Positions 23,020 through 35,788 of a stretch of DNA of 64,000 nucleotides are shown here, in pieces (the first letter of the stretch is position 1; the number at the start of each line of letters is the position of its first letter). The DNA is from Siphonodentalium dalli (Eukaryota > Mollusca > Scaphopoda > Gadilida > Siphonodentaliidae). The stretch is from NCBI GenBank assembly GCA_032622095.1, contig CP136063.1:209607934-209671933 (forward strand), written 5' to 3'. The position numbers and the translations under genes were made by a program. The notes under the pieces were generated by a model. It saw nothing but the letters and a program-made list of their open reading frames with translations, was not told where the DNA came from and searched no databases.

Positions 23020-23570
23020 TTGGGGTTTCCTTTTGTCCGTCCATCTATCAGGGTGTCCTTCTGTCCATCCATCAAAATTGTCATCTCCAGATCCATAAGA
23101 CCGATTGGGTTCATATCTGGTGTGGATGTTCAAATGAGGTTAACAGGTCATAACTCATTCCCTCCATAGTAATTCTTAAAATGACTTCTACTCAAGAACC
23201 ATCAGGCCTATTTAGCTTCTATTTGGTATGGAAGTTTCTGGGTGACTGGGATTCATATTTGGTGGGGATAATAGCTAGGTGAGTGACTGGGATTCAGATT
23301 TGTTTAAATGGTGTCGCCAAGTCATATATAGGGGCGAGGCCTGGAATAGAATTCTTTCCCACCATAGCAATTCTGAAAATAACTTCTTCTCAAGATCTAT
23401 TTATAGGCCAATATTTAGCTTATATTTGGCAGGGTGGTTCCTTGTGTGACTGGGATTAAACTTTATTCAAATTGGGTCAACGGGTCAATTATAATCGCAG
23501 AGCCAGGGACATGAATCTTTCCGCGATAGTAATTCTTAAAACATCTTCTTCTCATGACCATTGATCACAG
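23020..23570 (+). repeat. Tandem-core repeat block, about 150-bp units
   Basis: After a tccgtccatct-like tract, diverged units share gtgactgggattcagatttg and cataactc...atagtaattcttaaaa. It is the same family as 25489-27600. No coding content is seen. Confidence 0.6.
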
Positions 23571-24172
23571 GAGGTTTAGGACATACAATTTTGAACATTT
23601 AACCATTTTTGATTTAAAAAAAAATACATTTTAAATAATACATTTAATTTTTTTTTTTATAATATTATTAGATTGAACTCCTTGCTCTAGCTATGTCCCT
23701 GGTTAGAAGTACTTGTTTTATGTGATTTTGACAAGCACTGATGTTGTAGGCTTCAGAATCACTGTCTTCTCAATCTTTGCAGTCAGGTGTTCACTGTCAT
23801 TGACTGTCTTGTGTAACAGATTGTGGTACAGATTTCAATCAGCATGGGAACGTGCGCCCCTGCGATTTTGAGTTCAGTCAGAGTCCTTTTTCCGGAGTTA
23901 TTTATATTTGTTTTATTTTAGTGTTATTGACCCTTTCTTGATACATTGAAGATGTGCAACATATTTAGTGAATATGCACTTTGTATCATATTGGTGTAAT
24001 CAATTCCTCCTACAGATTGTATTGGGATCTTTCAAACGTGCCACCCTTGTCGGGGGGGGGGGGGGGGATATTTTGGTCAGAGACCTTTCATATCTACCTA
24101 TTTTGATATGGGGAAAAACTCAGAAGTGAATATTGCTTAAAATATAATTGTTCTGTTGTAAACAAATATTTA

Positions 24173-24477
24173 CAGTAATGCCCTAAATAATCAACTCTTT
24201 AACCACAGCAGAATTATGGGTAATATGGCTTGTTGCCATTCATCAGAAAGCTCTCAGTGAGATCTTTCCGATGAATGTCAACAAGACATATTTCCGACTA
24301 AATCCTGAAAAATTACCCATAATTCTGCTGTGGTTAAGGAGTCGATTATTTAGGGCATTACTGTAAATATTTGAGAGCTTTCCGATGAATGGCAACAAGC
24401 CATATTTCCGACTAAATCCTGAAAAATTACCCATAATTCTGATGTGGTTAAGGAGTCGATTATTTAGGGCATTACTG
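24173..24477. mobile_element. M-family foldback MITE plus an adjoining half copy
   Basis: 24173-24363 is a complete copy between TA dinucleotides. 24372-24477 repeats the right arm alone (gagagctttccgatgaatgg ... gggcattactg). It ends 24 bases before exon 6 begins, close to the splice acceptor. Confidence 0.8.
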
Positions 24478-24501
24478 TAGCTCTATGTCTTCTCTTGTCA
24501 G

Positions 24502-24641
24502 AATGTTCCAGAGCTTCTTTCAGCGACATCAAAAGGCAAAGTAATCCTTGCAGAGTTGCAGAAAAATAGGCTACCAATGAGGATGAGAAATCATATGGTG
24601 GATATCCTCACATCATTGCTCATGCATACCTACTCTGATGA
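24502..24641 (+). CDS. Exon 6 of the uncharacterised host gene (start of the SAMD3-like region)
   Basis: The acceptor is tcttctcttgtcag and the donor GATGA|GTAAGT. The exon enters in phase 0 and leaves two bases. It encodes NVPELLSATSKGKVILAEL followed by LPMRMRNHMVDILTSLL. The pattern (a short strand, then 'L....R..MVD.L...L...Y') recalls a helical region in uncharacterised SAMD3-like proteins of cnidarians, molluscs and fishes. That resemblance is from memory and was not searched. No catalytic residues are evident. This is the most clearly protein-like exon of the set, with strong sites at both ends. Confidence 0.7.
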
Positions 24642-24689
24642 GTAAGTTCATTCAGTAATATTATTACAAATCTAAACCGGATCAATTAG

Positions 24690-25080
24690 TGACTATTGGT
24701 CGTCAAGTACATTGTTCCATCCATCTGTGCTTGCATCCGGCTTTCAAAAGAGTGTTCATTGACCTTCACAATTTCCCTTCAAGAGTTATCCCTCTTTATC
24801 TGAAAATGTTGGATTTCCATTCGTCTGCTCATATATCTCAAACATTGGGTTATCGGATCTCTATGAAATTTGTTACGCAGGTTTGACATCAGGAAGTCTT
24901 TCATTGACATTGTTCACATTTTCTGTTCAAGACTTATCCCTCATTGTTTATTTGAAAATGTTAGATTTCTTTCCATCTGCTCATATATCTCTACCATAGG
25001 TTATCTGATTTCGATGAAAGTTGGTATGCAGGTTTGGCATCAGGAGGGCTTTCATTAAAAGAGGGTTCATTAATGTTGAT
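24690..25080 (+). repeat. Tandem repeat, about 165-bp units
   Basis: Units near 24765 and 24900 share cattgacctt/cacaattt, ctgctcatatatctc and tatcggatctctatgaaa-type sequence. It resembles the other tandem-core repeats but has no clear ends. Confidence 0.5.
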
Positions 25081-25488
25081 CATATTTTCCGTTAATATAA
25101 AATTGGAAGGACAAAAATTGTAAGTGATGCATTCTATTTCTTATGGATATTCCAACTCAATGGTACCACAATTGTCACTTTGGCTCAAAATGGCGGCCAA
25201 AAATATGAAATGATAAATATTGCACCAGCGTGCCGTGCAACCGCTTATAAGTTGTGGTTGATGAACAAAATTGACCATTCTGTTTTATATACATTGAATA
25301 CTATCATTTCTGATGCACCTTGATCAATGTTTACTATTTTAACCACTGAAATTACCAGAATTATATGGGATTTTTTTTATCACAAACTTGGCATAAAAAA
25401 TCAGCAAAAAAGTCACTTTTCATGTTTGCACCATTTTGCACCAAGTAAAATGGAACTATTTTGGTATCAAATGTGCTTTTTATTAGCT

Positions 25489-27600
25489 CACCTGAGACGA
25501 AGTCTCCGGTGGAGCTATAGTCATCACTCCTCGTCCGTCATCCATCCGTCCGTGTTTACTAATGACTACTTATGTGGCTAAGATTGTGTAAAATGGATAT
25601 TTATGTGCATAACTTCCGTTGCATGGCTAGCCACGTAACAGCTTTCAGATGGACGTTCAAAAATGATCTATTTGGCCTAATCAGCTTATTTAATTTTGTA
25701 GTCACTCAAAATTTGGAAACAAAAAGTCTATAGATTTAGACATCCATGACCTGTCAATAGGAGATGTCGGACACTGACGGACATTTATGTGGCTAGCCAC
25801 CCAATCACAGACCTGTCAGTTTCTCCTATTCCACTGTCCCAGTTGCTGTGTGCAAGTTTTTGAGTTTTAATCAGCTTCTTCTGCTATAATTCCAACATGT
25901 TATGAATCCATAATCTGGAGTTTTATCACTATCTACTACTTGATAGCCACATAAAATTTTATGGCTACTTGAGAGGCCACATAAAAACTAAAGCCACATT
26001 ACCATTTCTAGCCACATAGGTCGGAGCCACATATCTACCCATTTGTTCGTCCGTCCGTCCGTCCATCCGTCCGTCCGTCAACAATTCTTTGAACATCTTC
26101 TCCTCTGAAACCGGAGGACCGAATTGGTTCATATTTGGTGTGGATGTTCCCTAGGTGACTCTCATTCCGATTTGTTCAAATGAGGTCACTGGGTCAAATA
26201 GTTGCGAAGCCAGGGCCATAACTCTATTCCTCCATAGTAATTCTTACAACGTCTTCTTGTTCAGAACCATTGGGCCGATTTAGCTAATATTTGGTATGGA
26301 GGGTCCTTGGGTGACTGGTGTTCAGATTTGTTCAAATTAGGTCACCCGGTCAATTAGTTGAGAACCAGGGCCATAACTCATAGTAATTCTTATAATGACT
26401 TCTTCTAAAAAAATATTTGGCCGATTTAGCTTATATTTGGTACAGAGCGACATTGGGTGACTGGGGTTCAGATTTGTTCAAATGGGGTCACTGGGTCAAA
26501 TAGGGGCAGAGCCAGGGACATAACTCTAAAAAAAATAACATTTTTGCATTTTGACCTTTGATTTTTTTAGACATATCACAGCTACCCAACCCCACCCTCC
26601 CCCACCCCACCTCCTGTCCCTGCCACACCACACTGTATCATACCATGTTATCTCTTCCTTGTTCACCCCATTTAAATCCTTGTTTTGATCACAGCTGTAG
26701 GAGTATCAAAAAGCTGTGTGTGCAGTTGTTAAAACCTAATTATCTATGTCAACACCTCTCAGACACTGGTAGCTGATGGTTTCATGAATGGAATATAATT
26801 CTCAGAGAATGCACTTGCTCTCAGGTCATGGGAATTTTTTTAAGCTAATGTAGTCTGCCATTCAAATAAATGTTGTATGTCATATTCTTACAGGGATGTC
26901 CCCACAGTGTTGGGGGGGGGGGGGTGACTGACAGATTTGTTCAATGAAATGTAAATTTGAAGCTCACATGAGAAGAAGCTATAGTCATCACTTCTCATCT
27001 GTCACCTGTTCATCTGTCCGTCCATCCATCTGGCAGCAATTCTTTTAACATCTTCTCTAGATCATAAGACTGAGTGGGTTCATATTTGGTGTGGATGTTC
27101 CCTAGGTGACTCACATTCAGATTTGTTCAAATGAGGTCACTTTGTCAAATGGTTGTGAAGCCATGGCCATAACTCTTGCCCTCCATAGTAATTCTTAAAA
27201 ACGACTTCTCGTGTACCATCAGGTTGAATTGGTTCATATTTGGTATGAAGGGTCCTTTGGTGACTGTAGTTCAGATTTGTTCAAATGGGGTCATCCTGGT
27301 CAAATAGGGGCCAAGCAAAGGACAGTTTTCCTCTTAATATGCTTCCTTTACACGGACCGTCAGGTGTATTTTACTGATATTTAGTATGAAGGGTTCTATG
27401 GTGTCTGGGATTCAAATTTATGCAGATGGGGTCACCAGGTTAAATAGGGTGGGACCAGGGACATAACTGTATGTCTCTATAGTAATACTTATAATGTCTT
27501 CTCAAGAGAGGTTGGACCATATAGTATGGAGGATCCTTTAGTGACTGAGATTCAGATCTGTTAACATGAGGTCAACCCGTTAAGAAATGACGGGACTGTG
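25489..27600 (+). repeat. Hairpin/(GTCC)n tandem-core elements, two copies
   Basis: ttagctcacctgagacgaag opens the first copy (25487) and agctcacatgagaagaagct the second (26963). Each is followed by a (TCCG)n or related tract and diverged units of about 150 bp sharing ttcagatttgttcaaatggg. The first is split by 25548-26040, a block with several 'gccacata/tatgtggct' motifs. A C-rich stretch lies at 26580-26640 and a G12 run at 26912-26923. Open frames here have no coding character. Confidence 0.6.
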
Positions 27601-27761
27601 GGGACTTGAGGTGTTTTAGACAAAATTACTCAAGATGGCTTGCAAAATGGCAACCAAATTTGGTAAAAAGTTGATTTCTCACATTTATTCCGAACATTAT
27701 TCTAAGCTGTTCTGAAAAGGTTGCACATTGTGACTCACTTGGTTATTAAACATGCTACTTA

Positions 27762-28137
27762 TTAACCCTTTACCCAACAGAAGGGCCCTGTGCCAATGCA
27801 TTCTCTTATATATGCATATATAAGAGAATGCATTGGCTTAACACATTAAAAATTATAAAATTGTTAAAGAATGTAAGAAAAAATGGTAAAAAGTGTTAAA
27901 AAAGATTTTTTTTAGGCCAATGCATTCTCTTATATATGCGAGGCGACCTATGGTCGACTCGCATATATAAGAGAATGCATTGGCACAGGGCATAACTGTA
28001 ACTATCACAATGTGGTCAAGGAGCCGGTTCCAATGATATCCATATGTGTATGGTTCTATTGAGACAGACCGAAGATATTTTAGGCTGTTGAAGCTTTATT
28101 TGGCCGGTTTTGGCCGGTTTGTTGGGTAAAGGGTTAA
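27762..28137. mobile_element. piggyBac-type MITE, complete; one palindrome has lost its centre
   Basis: TTAA at 27762-27765 and 28134-28137, with ends ccctttacccaac and gttgggtaaaggg. The palindrome at 27916-27984 is full length. The one at 27792-27837 lacks the middle gcgagtcgacc...ggtcgcctc and is 46 bp. Confidence 0.85.
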
Positions 28138-28470
28138 TCAACTGACAACTAAATGTTATATTCTGTTTGTCCCAGTACATTATGAGGCATGACAACTCAT
28201 TTTAAGGGATGCAGTATAGATTTTTGGGATTCTGTCTATGTTTTTGAATGGCAGTGGGCATAACGTTGAAATGGATCTGAGAGGGATCATATTATGTGGC
28301 TACTCTGGCCCATTAACATCAAAATTTATTAACTTATAAACTATTTTCAGGAAAGCCATTTCCTTCGTATTGCATACCAAAAGCTATTAAGGTGGAGAAT
28401 ACTCTTATATGATCTCTCTATCGGTTAACATATCCTTGAGTTATAGCGATAGGAAAGCGATAGTCACCAT
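28138..28470. repeat. Arm of a dispersed inverted repeat
   Basis: This block (tgtggctactctggcccatt, ttaacttataaactat) has an inverted copy at 33030-33360 and a direct partial copy at 31190-31400. The outer edges hold gctatcgctttc and its complement. Confidence 0.7.
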
Positions 28471-28479
28471 TGCAACTCA

Positions 28480-28770
28480 CACATGACCATTCAGTCACTA
28501 CATATATACATGAACACATGTCACTCGCTTTATACACATACACCTCACCACTTCTATACAGCCACACATGGGTATAGCCATACACCCAACACATGACCAT
28601 ATAGCCGTGATTAACCATGCAGGCACGCCAGATATACTCCCTACACCTCACCCATGACCATAGTCACGACCTGTATACCTATTCACTACATTCATCAACA
28701 TACAGTAACCTCTTTTATACCTATTCGTCTCACCATTGGTCATACAGTCACTCCATGTATATGTATATAT
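28480..28770 (-). repeat. Degenerate minisatellite, inverted relative to 31400-33030
   Basis: Diverged units of about 60 bp with acacctca, catgaccat and tatacatatacac motifs. The units are the reverse complement of those at 31.4-33.0 kb. 28771-29799 holds no recognised repeat apart from a short (AG)n at 29176-29192. Confidence 0.6.
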
Positions 28771-29799
28771 TTCTTTGGAGTCGTTGTTGGCGTATTTGGC
28801 TGAAGATTTAGCATAGTGGAAGATTCTTGGTTGGGATGTCTCTTGCTGATTAGAGGACGGTGTAACAAGCAAGTCTCTATGCTTATGCTGAAAAAGAAAA
28901 AATATGCCAATACAGCCACAATAGATAAATATATACATCCCGACCATGATAGTGTATGGAAATGAGGATCAGACAACAAGCCTGAGGGCTTATATGAAGT
29001 CTTCTCCTCTTTGGCGACATGCCCCTTCCCCAATAAGTGAGGAAGGGGTATCGATCAGACGGGAAAGGATTGAAATAATGTTTTAGGAGAAATGGAGATA
29101 TATGGCTAAGTTTGAGTTAGGGATGAAAACGAGAGAAGATAGTGTTAGGGATAGTAAGAAGCACATGGTGAGAGCGAGAGAGAGAGAGATAGGTGAGAAA
29201 GTAAAAGACAGGATGGAGACAGATGAATCGTGAAATGATGACAGAGGTGGGGAGTTTTCAATAATTGTTGCATGAAAAATAATGCTCGTCTAGTAATTTG
29301 CATACATCAGGCTCCATGGGAGGGGTCAATCGCAATGGCCAATTCCTATTTCAATTGTTTTCAATGTGTATATCGTAGCATCCTTGATGTGGAATCATTT
29401 CGCCTATATACAAAATTGTGACGAGTAATTAACATACAAAATAATCGTTATCGGAAGACATTTAGAACTACATATATAATGGGGAATGTCGTGCTGCTGC
29501 ATAACACGGCCGGAATCCAAAGAAATTTGTTACCCGTACCAATCATGGAAATCTTTTTGTTCTCATGATATATGTCTGTACTGCATTAAATATTTGTTTG
29601 TTTTCGCGAAGGCTAAGCTCTCTTGATCCCTGCATTAGAGTATTCTCAGATAGGGCAACATTGGGTAGGGAGTCATATAGTTCTCTTCTGGGAACTTGTT
29701 ATATCTTGATAAAATGTACATTCAAAGAGATAGAGGTAAGTTGTCTCAAGTTCCCCACATAAACAAAAGGGAGAAATTTTTACATGGTTATCTGTCAGG

Positions 29800-30195
29800 T
29801 CAGAATCTTAACCGGGTATGAAGGATATGAGATTTACGGGATTTTCTATGATAAAAATAGGCAGGTGGACGTATATTGTCACTGTCCAGTTCTTCTTTGA
29901 AGTCTTCGATTGTACTGCTGCTCTTTGTAGTTTCCGGTAGTTTGTTCCATTCGGTAATTGCAGATGGTAAGAACGAATCCATATAATAGTCATAGTTAAT
30001 ATTCGAGGGTAGTCTTATATGTTCAAATCTGAAATTATATCTGGAATTATTTGGCTGAATTGGTCGTACATAATTTCTTAAAATTGATGGAGCAGTTCCA
30101 CGTATGATATTTTGTGATATGTTATACCGCGTTCTGTAAAATCGAATTTTTGAGTGATTGGAAGGGGTTGGGACCCCATGAATGGCATATTTCAT
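29800..30195 (-). pseudogene. LINE-like ORF2 C-terminal fragment
   Basis: The 131-codon minus-strand frame contains YDYYMDSFLPSAITEWNKLP followed by STIEDFKEEL. This is the typical end of invertebrate non-LTR retrotransposon proteins (an 'SFLPR.I..WN.LP' block, then 'FK..L'). The start, MKYAIHGVPTP...SKIRFY, is also present at 30889-30985 (plus) and 33835-33923 (minus). No RT catalytic block is in the window, so this is a fragment. Confidence 0.55.
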
Positions 30196-30960
30196 TGCTT
30201 CAAATGTCAGTTAACATGCTAAATACAAAATAAAGTCATAATTCTCAACCAGTTCCAAACAGCAGAAACTTATCTTAAAGATACTAGTAAAAAAACGTAA
30301 ACAAAATTAACTTCCGGCCACCATTTTGGCTGCCATCTTGGACGAAGAGTTCCAAATTTGGCACATAAAGGTGGTGTTATGTCTTAGCTTCACAAAAATG
30401 TATACATGTGTATAGATGATAATATTTTCTCACTATAATTGCATCAAACTAACTTATAGTCTGGTCGATAAAAGGTTTGACCTAGAAAAAATTCGGACTA
30501 AGTTGGTTTGTATATCATTTTGAAGAGGAATATATCCTCTATAACATATCCAAAATCCGCTAAAATCCGCTTTGAGCATTTTGTGTAATTCAAGATGGCG
30601 TCCAAGATGGCTGCCATTTTCCTATAAGTCGGCTTGATGCAATTATAGTGAGAACATCTTGTCATATGTATACACATGTATACATTTTTGTGAAGCTATG
30701 ACATAACGCCACCTTTATGTGCCAAAATTGGAACTCCCCGTCTAAGATGGCCACCAAAATGGCGACCGGAAGTGGAATTTTTACGTTTTTTTAATAATAT
30801 CTTTAAGATGAGTTTCTGTGGTTTGGAACTGGTTGAGAATTGTGACTTTATTTGGTATTTAGCATGTTAACTGACCATTGGAGCAATGAAATATGCTGTT
30901 TGTGGGGTCCACACCCCTTCCGATCACTCAAAAATTCGATTTTACAAAACGCGGTATAAC
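30130..30960. repeat. Inverted repeat of about 830 bp with LINE-like ends
   Basis: The arms 30130-30470 and 30625-30960 are reverse complements (ctcaaccagttccaaac / gtttggaactggttgag; tgtatacatttttgtgaagc). A further arm copy is at 33830-34200. gatggc/gccatc motifs repeat inside. The LINE-like reading frames face outward. Confidence 0.65.
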
Positions 30961-31399
30961 ATTTCACAAAAGATCCCCAAGATTTGAGCCATTTTTTAAA
31001 AGTAAAATGGTACTATGTTTGGTATCAAAGATGTTTATTGTTTTGATATGTGTTACATGTGTCACACTGAGTTGTTTTAGACAAAATTACCCAAGATGGC
31101 TTCCAGAATGGCAACAAGTTTGGTAAACATTATTATATACATATACATATGTGCATATACGTGGTGTATATGTATACATAATCAATTGTGACTCACGTGC
31201 TACTTAATCAACCAAATGTTCTATTCTGGTTGTTCCGGTACCCTACGAGTCATGACAAGTTCATTTTGAGGAATGCAATACGGATTTTGCCAAAAGCTTC
31301 CTTGTTTTTGAACGGAAATGGGCAGAACGTTGAAACCGAACTGAGAGGGATCATATAATGTGGCTATTCTGGCCCATTAGCATCAACATTGATCAACTT

Positions 31400-33030
31400 A
31401 ACACAGTGTGTATGTCTGTTGACTGTCTGGTCATAGGCGAGGTGAGTAGGTATACATGGAGTTATCGTATTCATGAATGGTGTGAATAGTTATACAATGT
31501 GTGACTGTATGGTCATGGATGGGATGTCCATAGTGAAATTTATAGGTATATAAGGAGTAGCTGTATGGTGATGTGTGAGGTGAACATGTTTACAGTGAGT
31601 GGCTGTCTGGTCATTGAAGTGGTGTATGGTCATAACGAGAGCAGCTACACTGTCCTGTATGTATATATGGAGTGACTGTGGTCAGAGGTGGGCTGTACAT
31701 ATGTACATTGGGTGGCTGTATTGTCATGGATGGGTGTATATGTATACATATGTTGAATGTATGGTAATGGATGGGTGTATGTATAAATAGGGTGTGGTTG
31801 TATGGTTATGTGTATATGTGTACATGGAATGACTGCACGGTCATTGTTGAAGTGTATATGCATACCTGGAGTACACTTTGATGGCCATTGGCGGCTAGTG
31901 TATATAGAGAGCGACCTCATGGTGATGGATGGTATGTATATGTTTATATGTAGGGCCTATTGTATTGTCATTGGTGGTGTGTACAAGCATACAGTGAATA
32001 GATGAATGCTCATGGAGAGGGTGTATATGTATACAACGAGTGGCTGAATTGTCACGGTTGAGCTGTATATGCAAGTCTGAAGTGTACGAATGGCCGTGTG
32101 TGCGGGGTACTGGTATATCTAGAAGGGTTGTATGGCCATTGATGAGGTATATATATATACACCTGGAGTGACGCTGTGGTCATGGGTGAGGTGTATATGT
32201 ATATCACGAGTGACTACATGGCCATGGCACGGCCAATATGTACATAGGTATATGGGGATTGACAGTATGGCAAAATTAATGATGGGGTGAATTGATATAC
32301 AAGGAGTGACTATGATCACGAATGTGGTTTATGCGCATACAAAGAGAAGCTGAATTGTCATGTGTCAGGTGTATATGCAAGTCTGGAGTGTATGAATGGC
32401 CGTATGCGCGGTACGAAACATTGATATATCTAGAAGGGCTGTAAGGCCACGTTTGTGAGGTCTATATGTATATACCTAGAGTGACTCTATGGTTTTGGGT
32501 TGGGTGTATATGTATATCTTGAGTGGCTATATGGCCACGGGTGTCGCAAATATGTATATATACAGGGAGTGAGACTGTATGACCACTGGTGAGGCAAATA
32601 GGTATACAAGAAGTGATATATGACAATGGATGTAGCGAACAGGTATGGAGTGACTGTATGGGCATCGGTGAGGTGTATATGTATATATTTAGTGGCTGTA
32701 TAGCTATGCATGTGGCAAATAAATATACATGGAGTGACTGTATGGCCTATGGTTAGGCGAATAGGTATACAAGAGGTTACTTTGTGTTCATGTGTGTAGT
32801 GAATATGTATACAGGTAATGTGAGGTGTAGGAGCATACCTGATGTGTCTGCATGGTTATTCACGGCTATATGGCCATGCATTGGTGTATGGGTAAATCCA
32901 ATTGTGGCTCTATGGTAATGGGTGAGGTGTATGTCTATACAGCGAGTGGCACATGACCATTTACGTGGTGTTCATGTATGTATATATGGAGTGACTGCAT
33001 GCTGATGTGTGATTTGTACTGGTGCACCTT
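31400..33030 (+). repeat. Degenerate minisatellite, about 60-bp unit, 1.6 kb
   Basis: Successive diverged units follow the theme gagtgactgtatggtcatgg, then gtgaggtgtatatgtatac. Conservation is poor and unit length varies, so this looks like an old array. Open frames on both strands are repeat artefacts. Confidence 0.7.
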
Positions 33031-34620
33031 TGTGTGGCTATCGCTTTCTACAATAACTCAAAGATATGTTAATCAATAGAGGTAATATCAGAGTGTTCTC
33101 CACATTAATTGCGTTTTATATGCAATGTGAAGAAAACGGTTTTCCTGACAATAGTTTATAAGTTAATAAATTTTGATGTTAATGGGCCAGAGTAGCCACA
33201 TAATATGATACCTTTCAGTTCAGTTTCAACGTTCCGTCTGTTTCCGTTAAAAACATGGACAGAATCCCAAAAGAGGTGTTAGGCAAAATCCATACTGCAT
33301 CCCTTAAAATGAATGTGTCGTGCCCCATAAGGTGTTGGGACAACCATAATATAAGATTAACTTTTTACCAAATTTGGTTGCCATTTTGCAAGTCATCTTG
33401 AGTAATATTGTCTAAAACACCACACTATGCCATATTTAAGGCATATCAAAATAAAAAGAACCTTTGATACTAAAGATAGTGATTTTTTTGCCGAGTTTGA
33501 TGCTGTTTGTGATAGAAAAATACCATAATTCTGGTAATTTCAGGATAGTAAATAGTAAAAATTAATCAAGGTGCATTAGAAATGTTGGTATTCAATGTAT
33601 ATAAGACAGAATAGTCATTTGTGTACATCACCACAACTTGTAAGCGGTTGCATGGCACGTTGGGATAATAATTACCATTTTTCAATATTTTGGTGGCCAT
33701 TTTGACAGCCATTTTGAGCCAAAGTGACAATTTTGGTACCATTGAGTTCGACTATCAATAAGATATATAATGCATCACTTACATTGCACAGTTCTTCCCA
33801 CTTCTTGGTGAAATGTGACCAGAATCCCAAAGGGGATCTTTTGTGAAATGTTATACCGTGTTTTGTAAAATCGAATTTTTGAGTGATCGGAAGGGTGTGG
33901 ACCCCTCGAACAGCATATTTCATTGCTCAAATGGTCAGTTAATATGCTATATACAAAATAAAGTCACAATTCTCAACCAGTTCCAAACAACAGAAACTTA
34001 TCTTAAAAGTATTAGTAAAAAACGTATAAATTCCACTTCCGGTCGCCATTTTGGCGGCCATCTTGGACGGGGAGTTCCAATTGTGGCACATAAAGATGCT
34101 GTTATGTCATAGCTTCACAAAAATGTATACATGTGTATACATATGACAAGATGTTCTCACTATAATTGCATCAAGCTGAATTATAGGAAAATGGCAGTCA
34201 TCTTGGACGCCATCTTGAATTACACAAAATGCTCAAAGCGAATTTTAGCGGATTTTGGATATGTTATAGACGAGAGCTACCTCTTCAAAATGATATAAAA
34301 ACCAACTTAGTCCGAATTTTTTCTACATTGACCCTAAAATTTGAGTTTATCGACCAGACTATTAACGGAAATGGCAGCCATCTTGGACGCCATCTTGAAT
34401 TACAAAAAATGCTCAAAGCAGATTTTAGCGGATTTTGGATATGTTATAGAGGTTATATTCCTCTTCAATATGGTATACAAACTAATTTAGTCCAAATTTC
34501 TTCTAGGTCAAACCTTTTATCGGCCAGACTACCATTTCATAATTTAACACAAAATTCCAGACAGAATCTGGGGAAATCTATTGTGAATAAACCAGAAAAT
34601 GTTGGGAAAATAGCCATAGT
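33030..34620. repeat. Inverted-repeat arm and dispersed repeats
   Basis: 33030-33360 pairs with 28141-28440. 33400-33840 resembles 25120-25480 in inverted orientation. 33830-34200 is a copy of the 30.1-31.0 kb inverted-repeat arm, and 34190-34545 holds two copies of a block with agcggattttggatatgtta. No gene is seen. Confidence 0.55.
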
Positions 34621-34689
34621 TTAACCCTTTCATGACTGGAGCTTCTTGAAATTTTGCGAAAACCTTGTTCAAATGTATTCTCTTATAGA

Positions 34690-35405
34690 TGCAAGTCCCT
34701 ATTATTCCAATCATGTTGTTTTATGTTATGGTATATCCGTCCATCTGTGTTAGCATCCTTCCATCCATCTGTCGTACCATCTGTACATTCGTCCGTTTGC
34801 TTTTTTCGAGTCCGGATGATAACTGTCTGAACTGAATGGACTTTAATTTTGTGCGTGGGCTTACTAGCACTCATTACAGATAAGTTTGAATTTAGGTTCT
34901 GCCAGCCAATTTTTACCAGAGTTATTGCCCTTTTTCTTTGAACTTGCACGTATTTTTCATTTCCGGATGATAATGTGGGTTTACTAGCAGAAAATACAGG
35001 TCAAGTTCAAATCTAGGTTCCGCCTGCCAATTTTTATCAGAGTTACGGCCCTTTTTGTTGGAATTCGCACTTAATTTTCGTTTCCGGAAGTCTGAATTCA
35101 ATGGAATGATATCTGGTATATGAGTTTACTAGCATAAAATACAGATCAAGTTCAAATATGGGTTTCACCCGCCAATTTTTTACCAAAATTTTGGCCCTTT
35201 TTGTTGGAATTTCACTTGATTGTTGTTCCGGATGATAACTTTAGTAAGTCTGAATTGAATGGAATGAAATTTGGTATGTGAGTGTATTAGCCCAAAATAC
35301 AGGTCAAGTTCAAATTTGGGTTCCGCCTGCCAATTTTCACCTGAGTTATGGCCCATTTTAAAAATTACCACGGGCATATTTTGCCACGCCCTAGCGATGT
35401 TCTTG
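34690..35405 (+). repeat. Tandem-core element, about 175-bp units
   Basis: Four diverged units share ccggatgataac, acaggtcaagttcaaat, cgccaatttt and agttatggccc. The end gggcatattttgccacgccc...gttcttg matches the 3' end of the element at 54969-55945. It belongs to the same family as the units at 54.97-56.28 kb. Confidence 0.7.
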
Positions 35406-35520
35406 TTTTATTTGTTCATTAATAATTGTCCATGTGACTTAACACTTTCTGTACTAAGTACGAATTGACGAGTAGTTCCCTTAGGAAATATTCAGATAAT
35501 AAGTCCAACAAATGACCATA

Positions 35521-35630
35521 CAATAATGCTCTAATTAATCGACTCCTTAACCACAGCAGAATTATGGGTAACTTTTCAGGATTTAGTCGGAAATATGGCT
35601 TGTTGCCATTCATCGGAAAGCTCTCACCTG
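35521..35630. mobile_element. M-family MITE, left arm only
   Basis: It has caataatgctctaattaatc through aaatatggcttgttgccatt to ggaaagctctc, then breaks off at the position that is the centre of full copies. Confidence 0.8.
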
Positions 35631-35788
35631 AAAATTGGAGATATATAAAAGACTGAGTTTAAGCATAGGTGAAGAAGGAAGAAGAAAACTAGATGGGACA
35701 GATGAAGTGGTGAGAGGATGAGTGTGGTGGGGTTTTTTTCTTAATAAGATTGAGTAGTTTTGTGAGTAATATATAGTATAGTCATCAT

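Noticed and set aside
28418-32711. Histidine/tyrosine-rich frames (HIHLTHDHS-type)
   Set aside because: Translation of a degenerate minisatellite on both strands.
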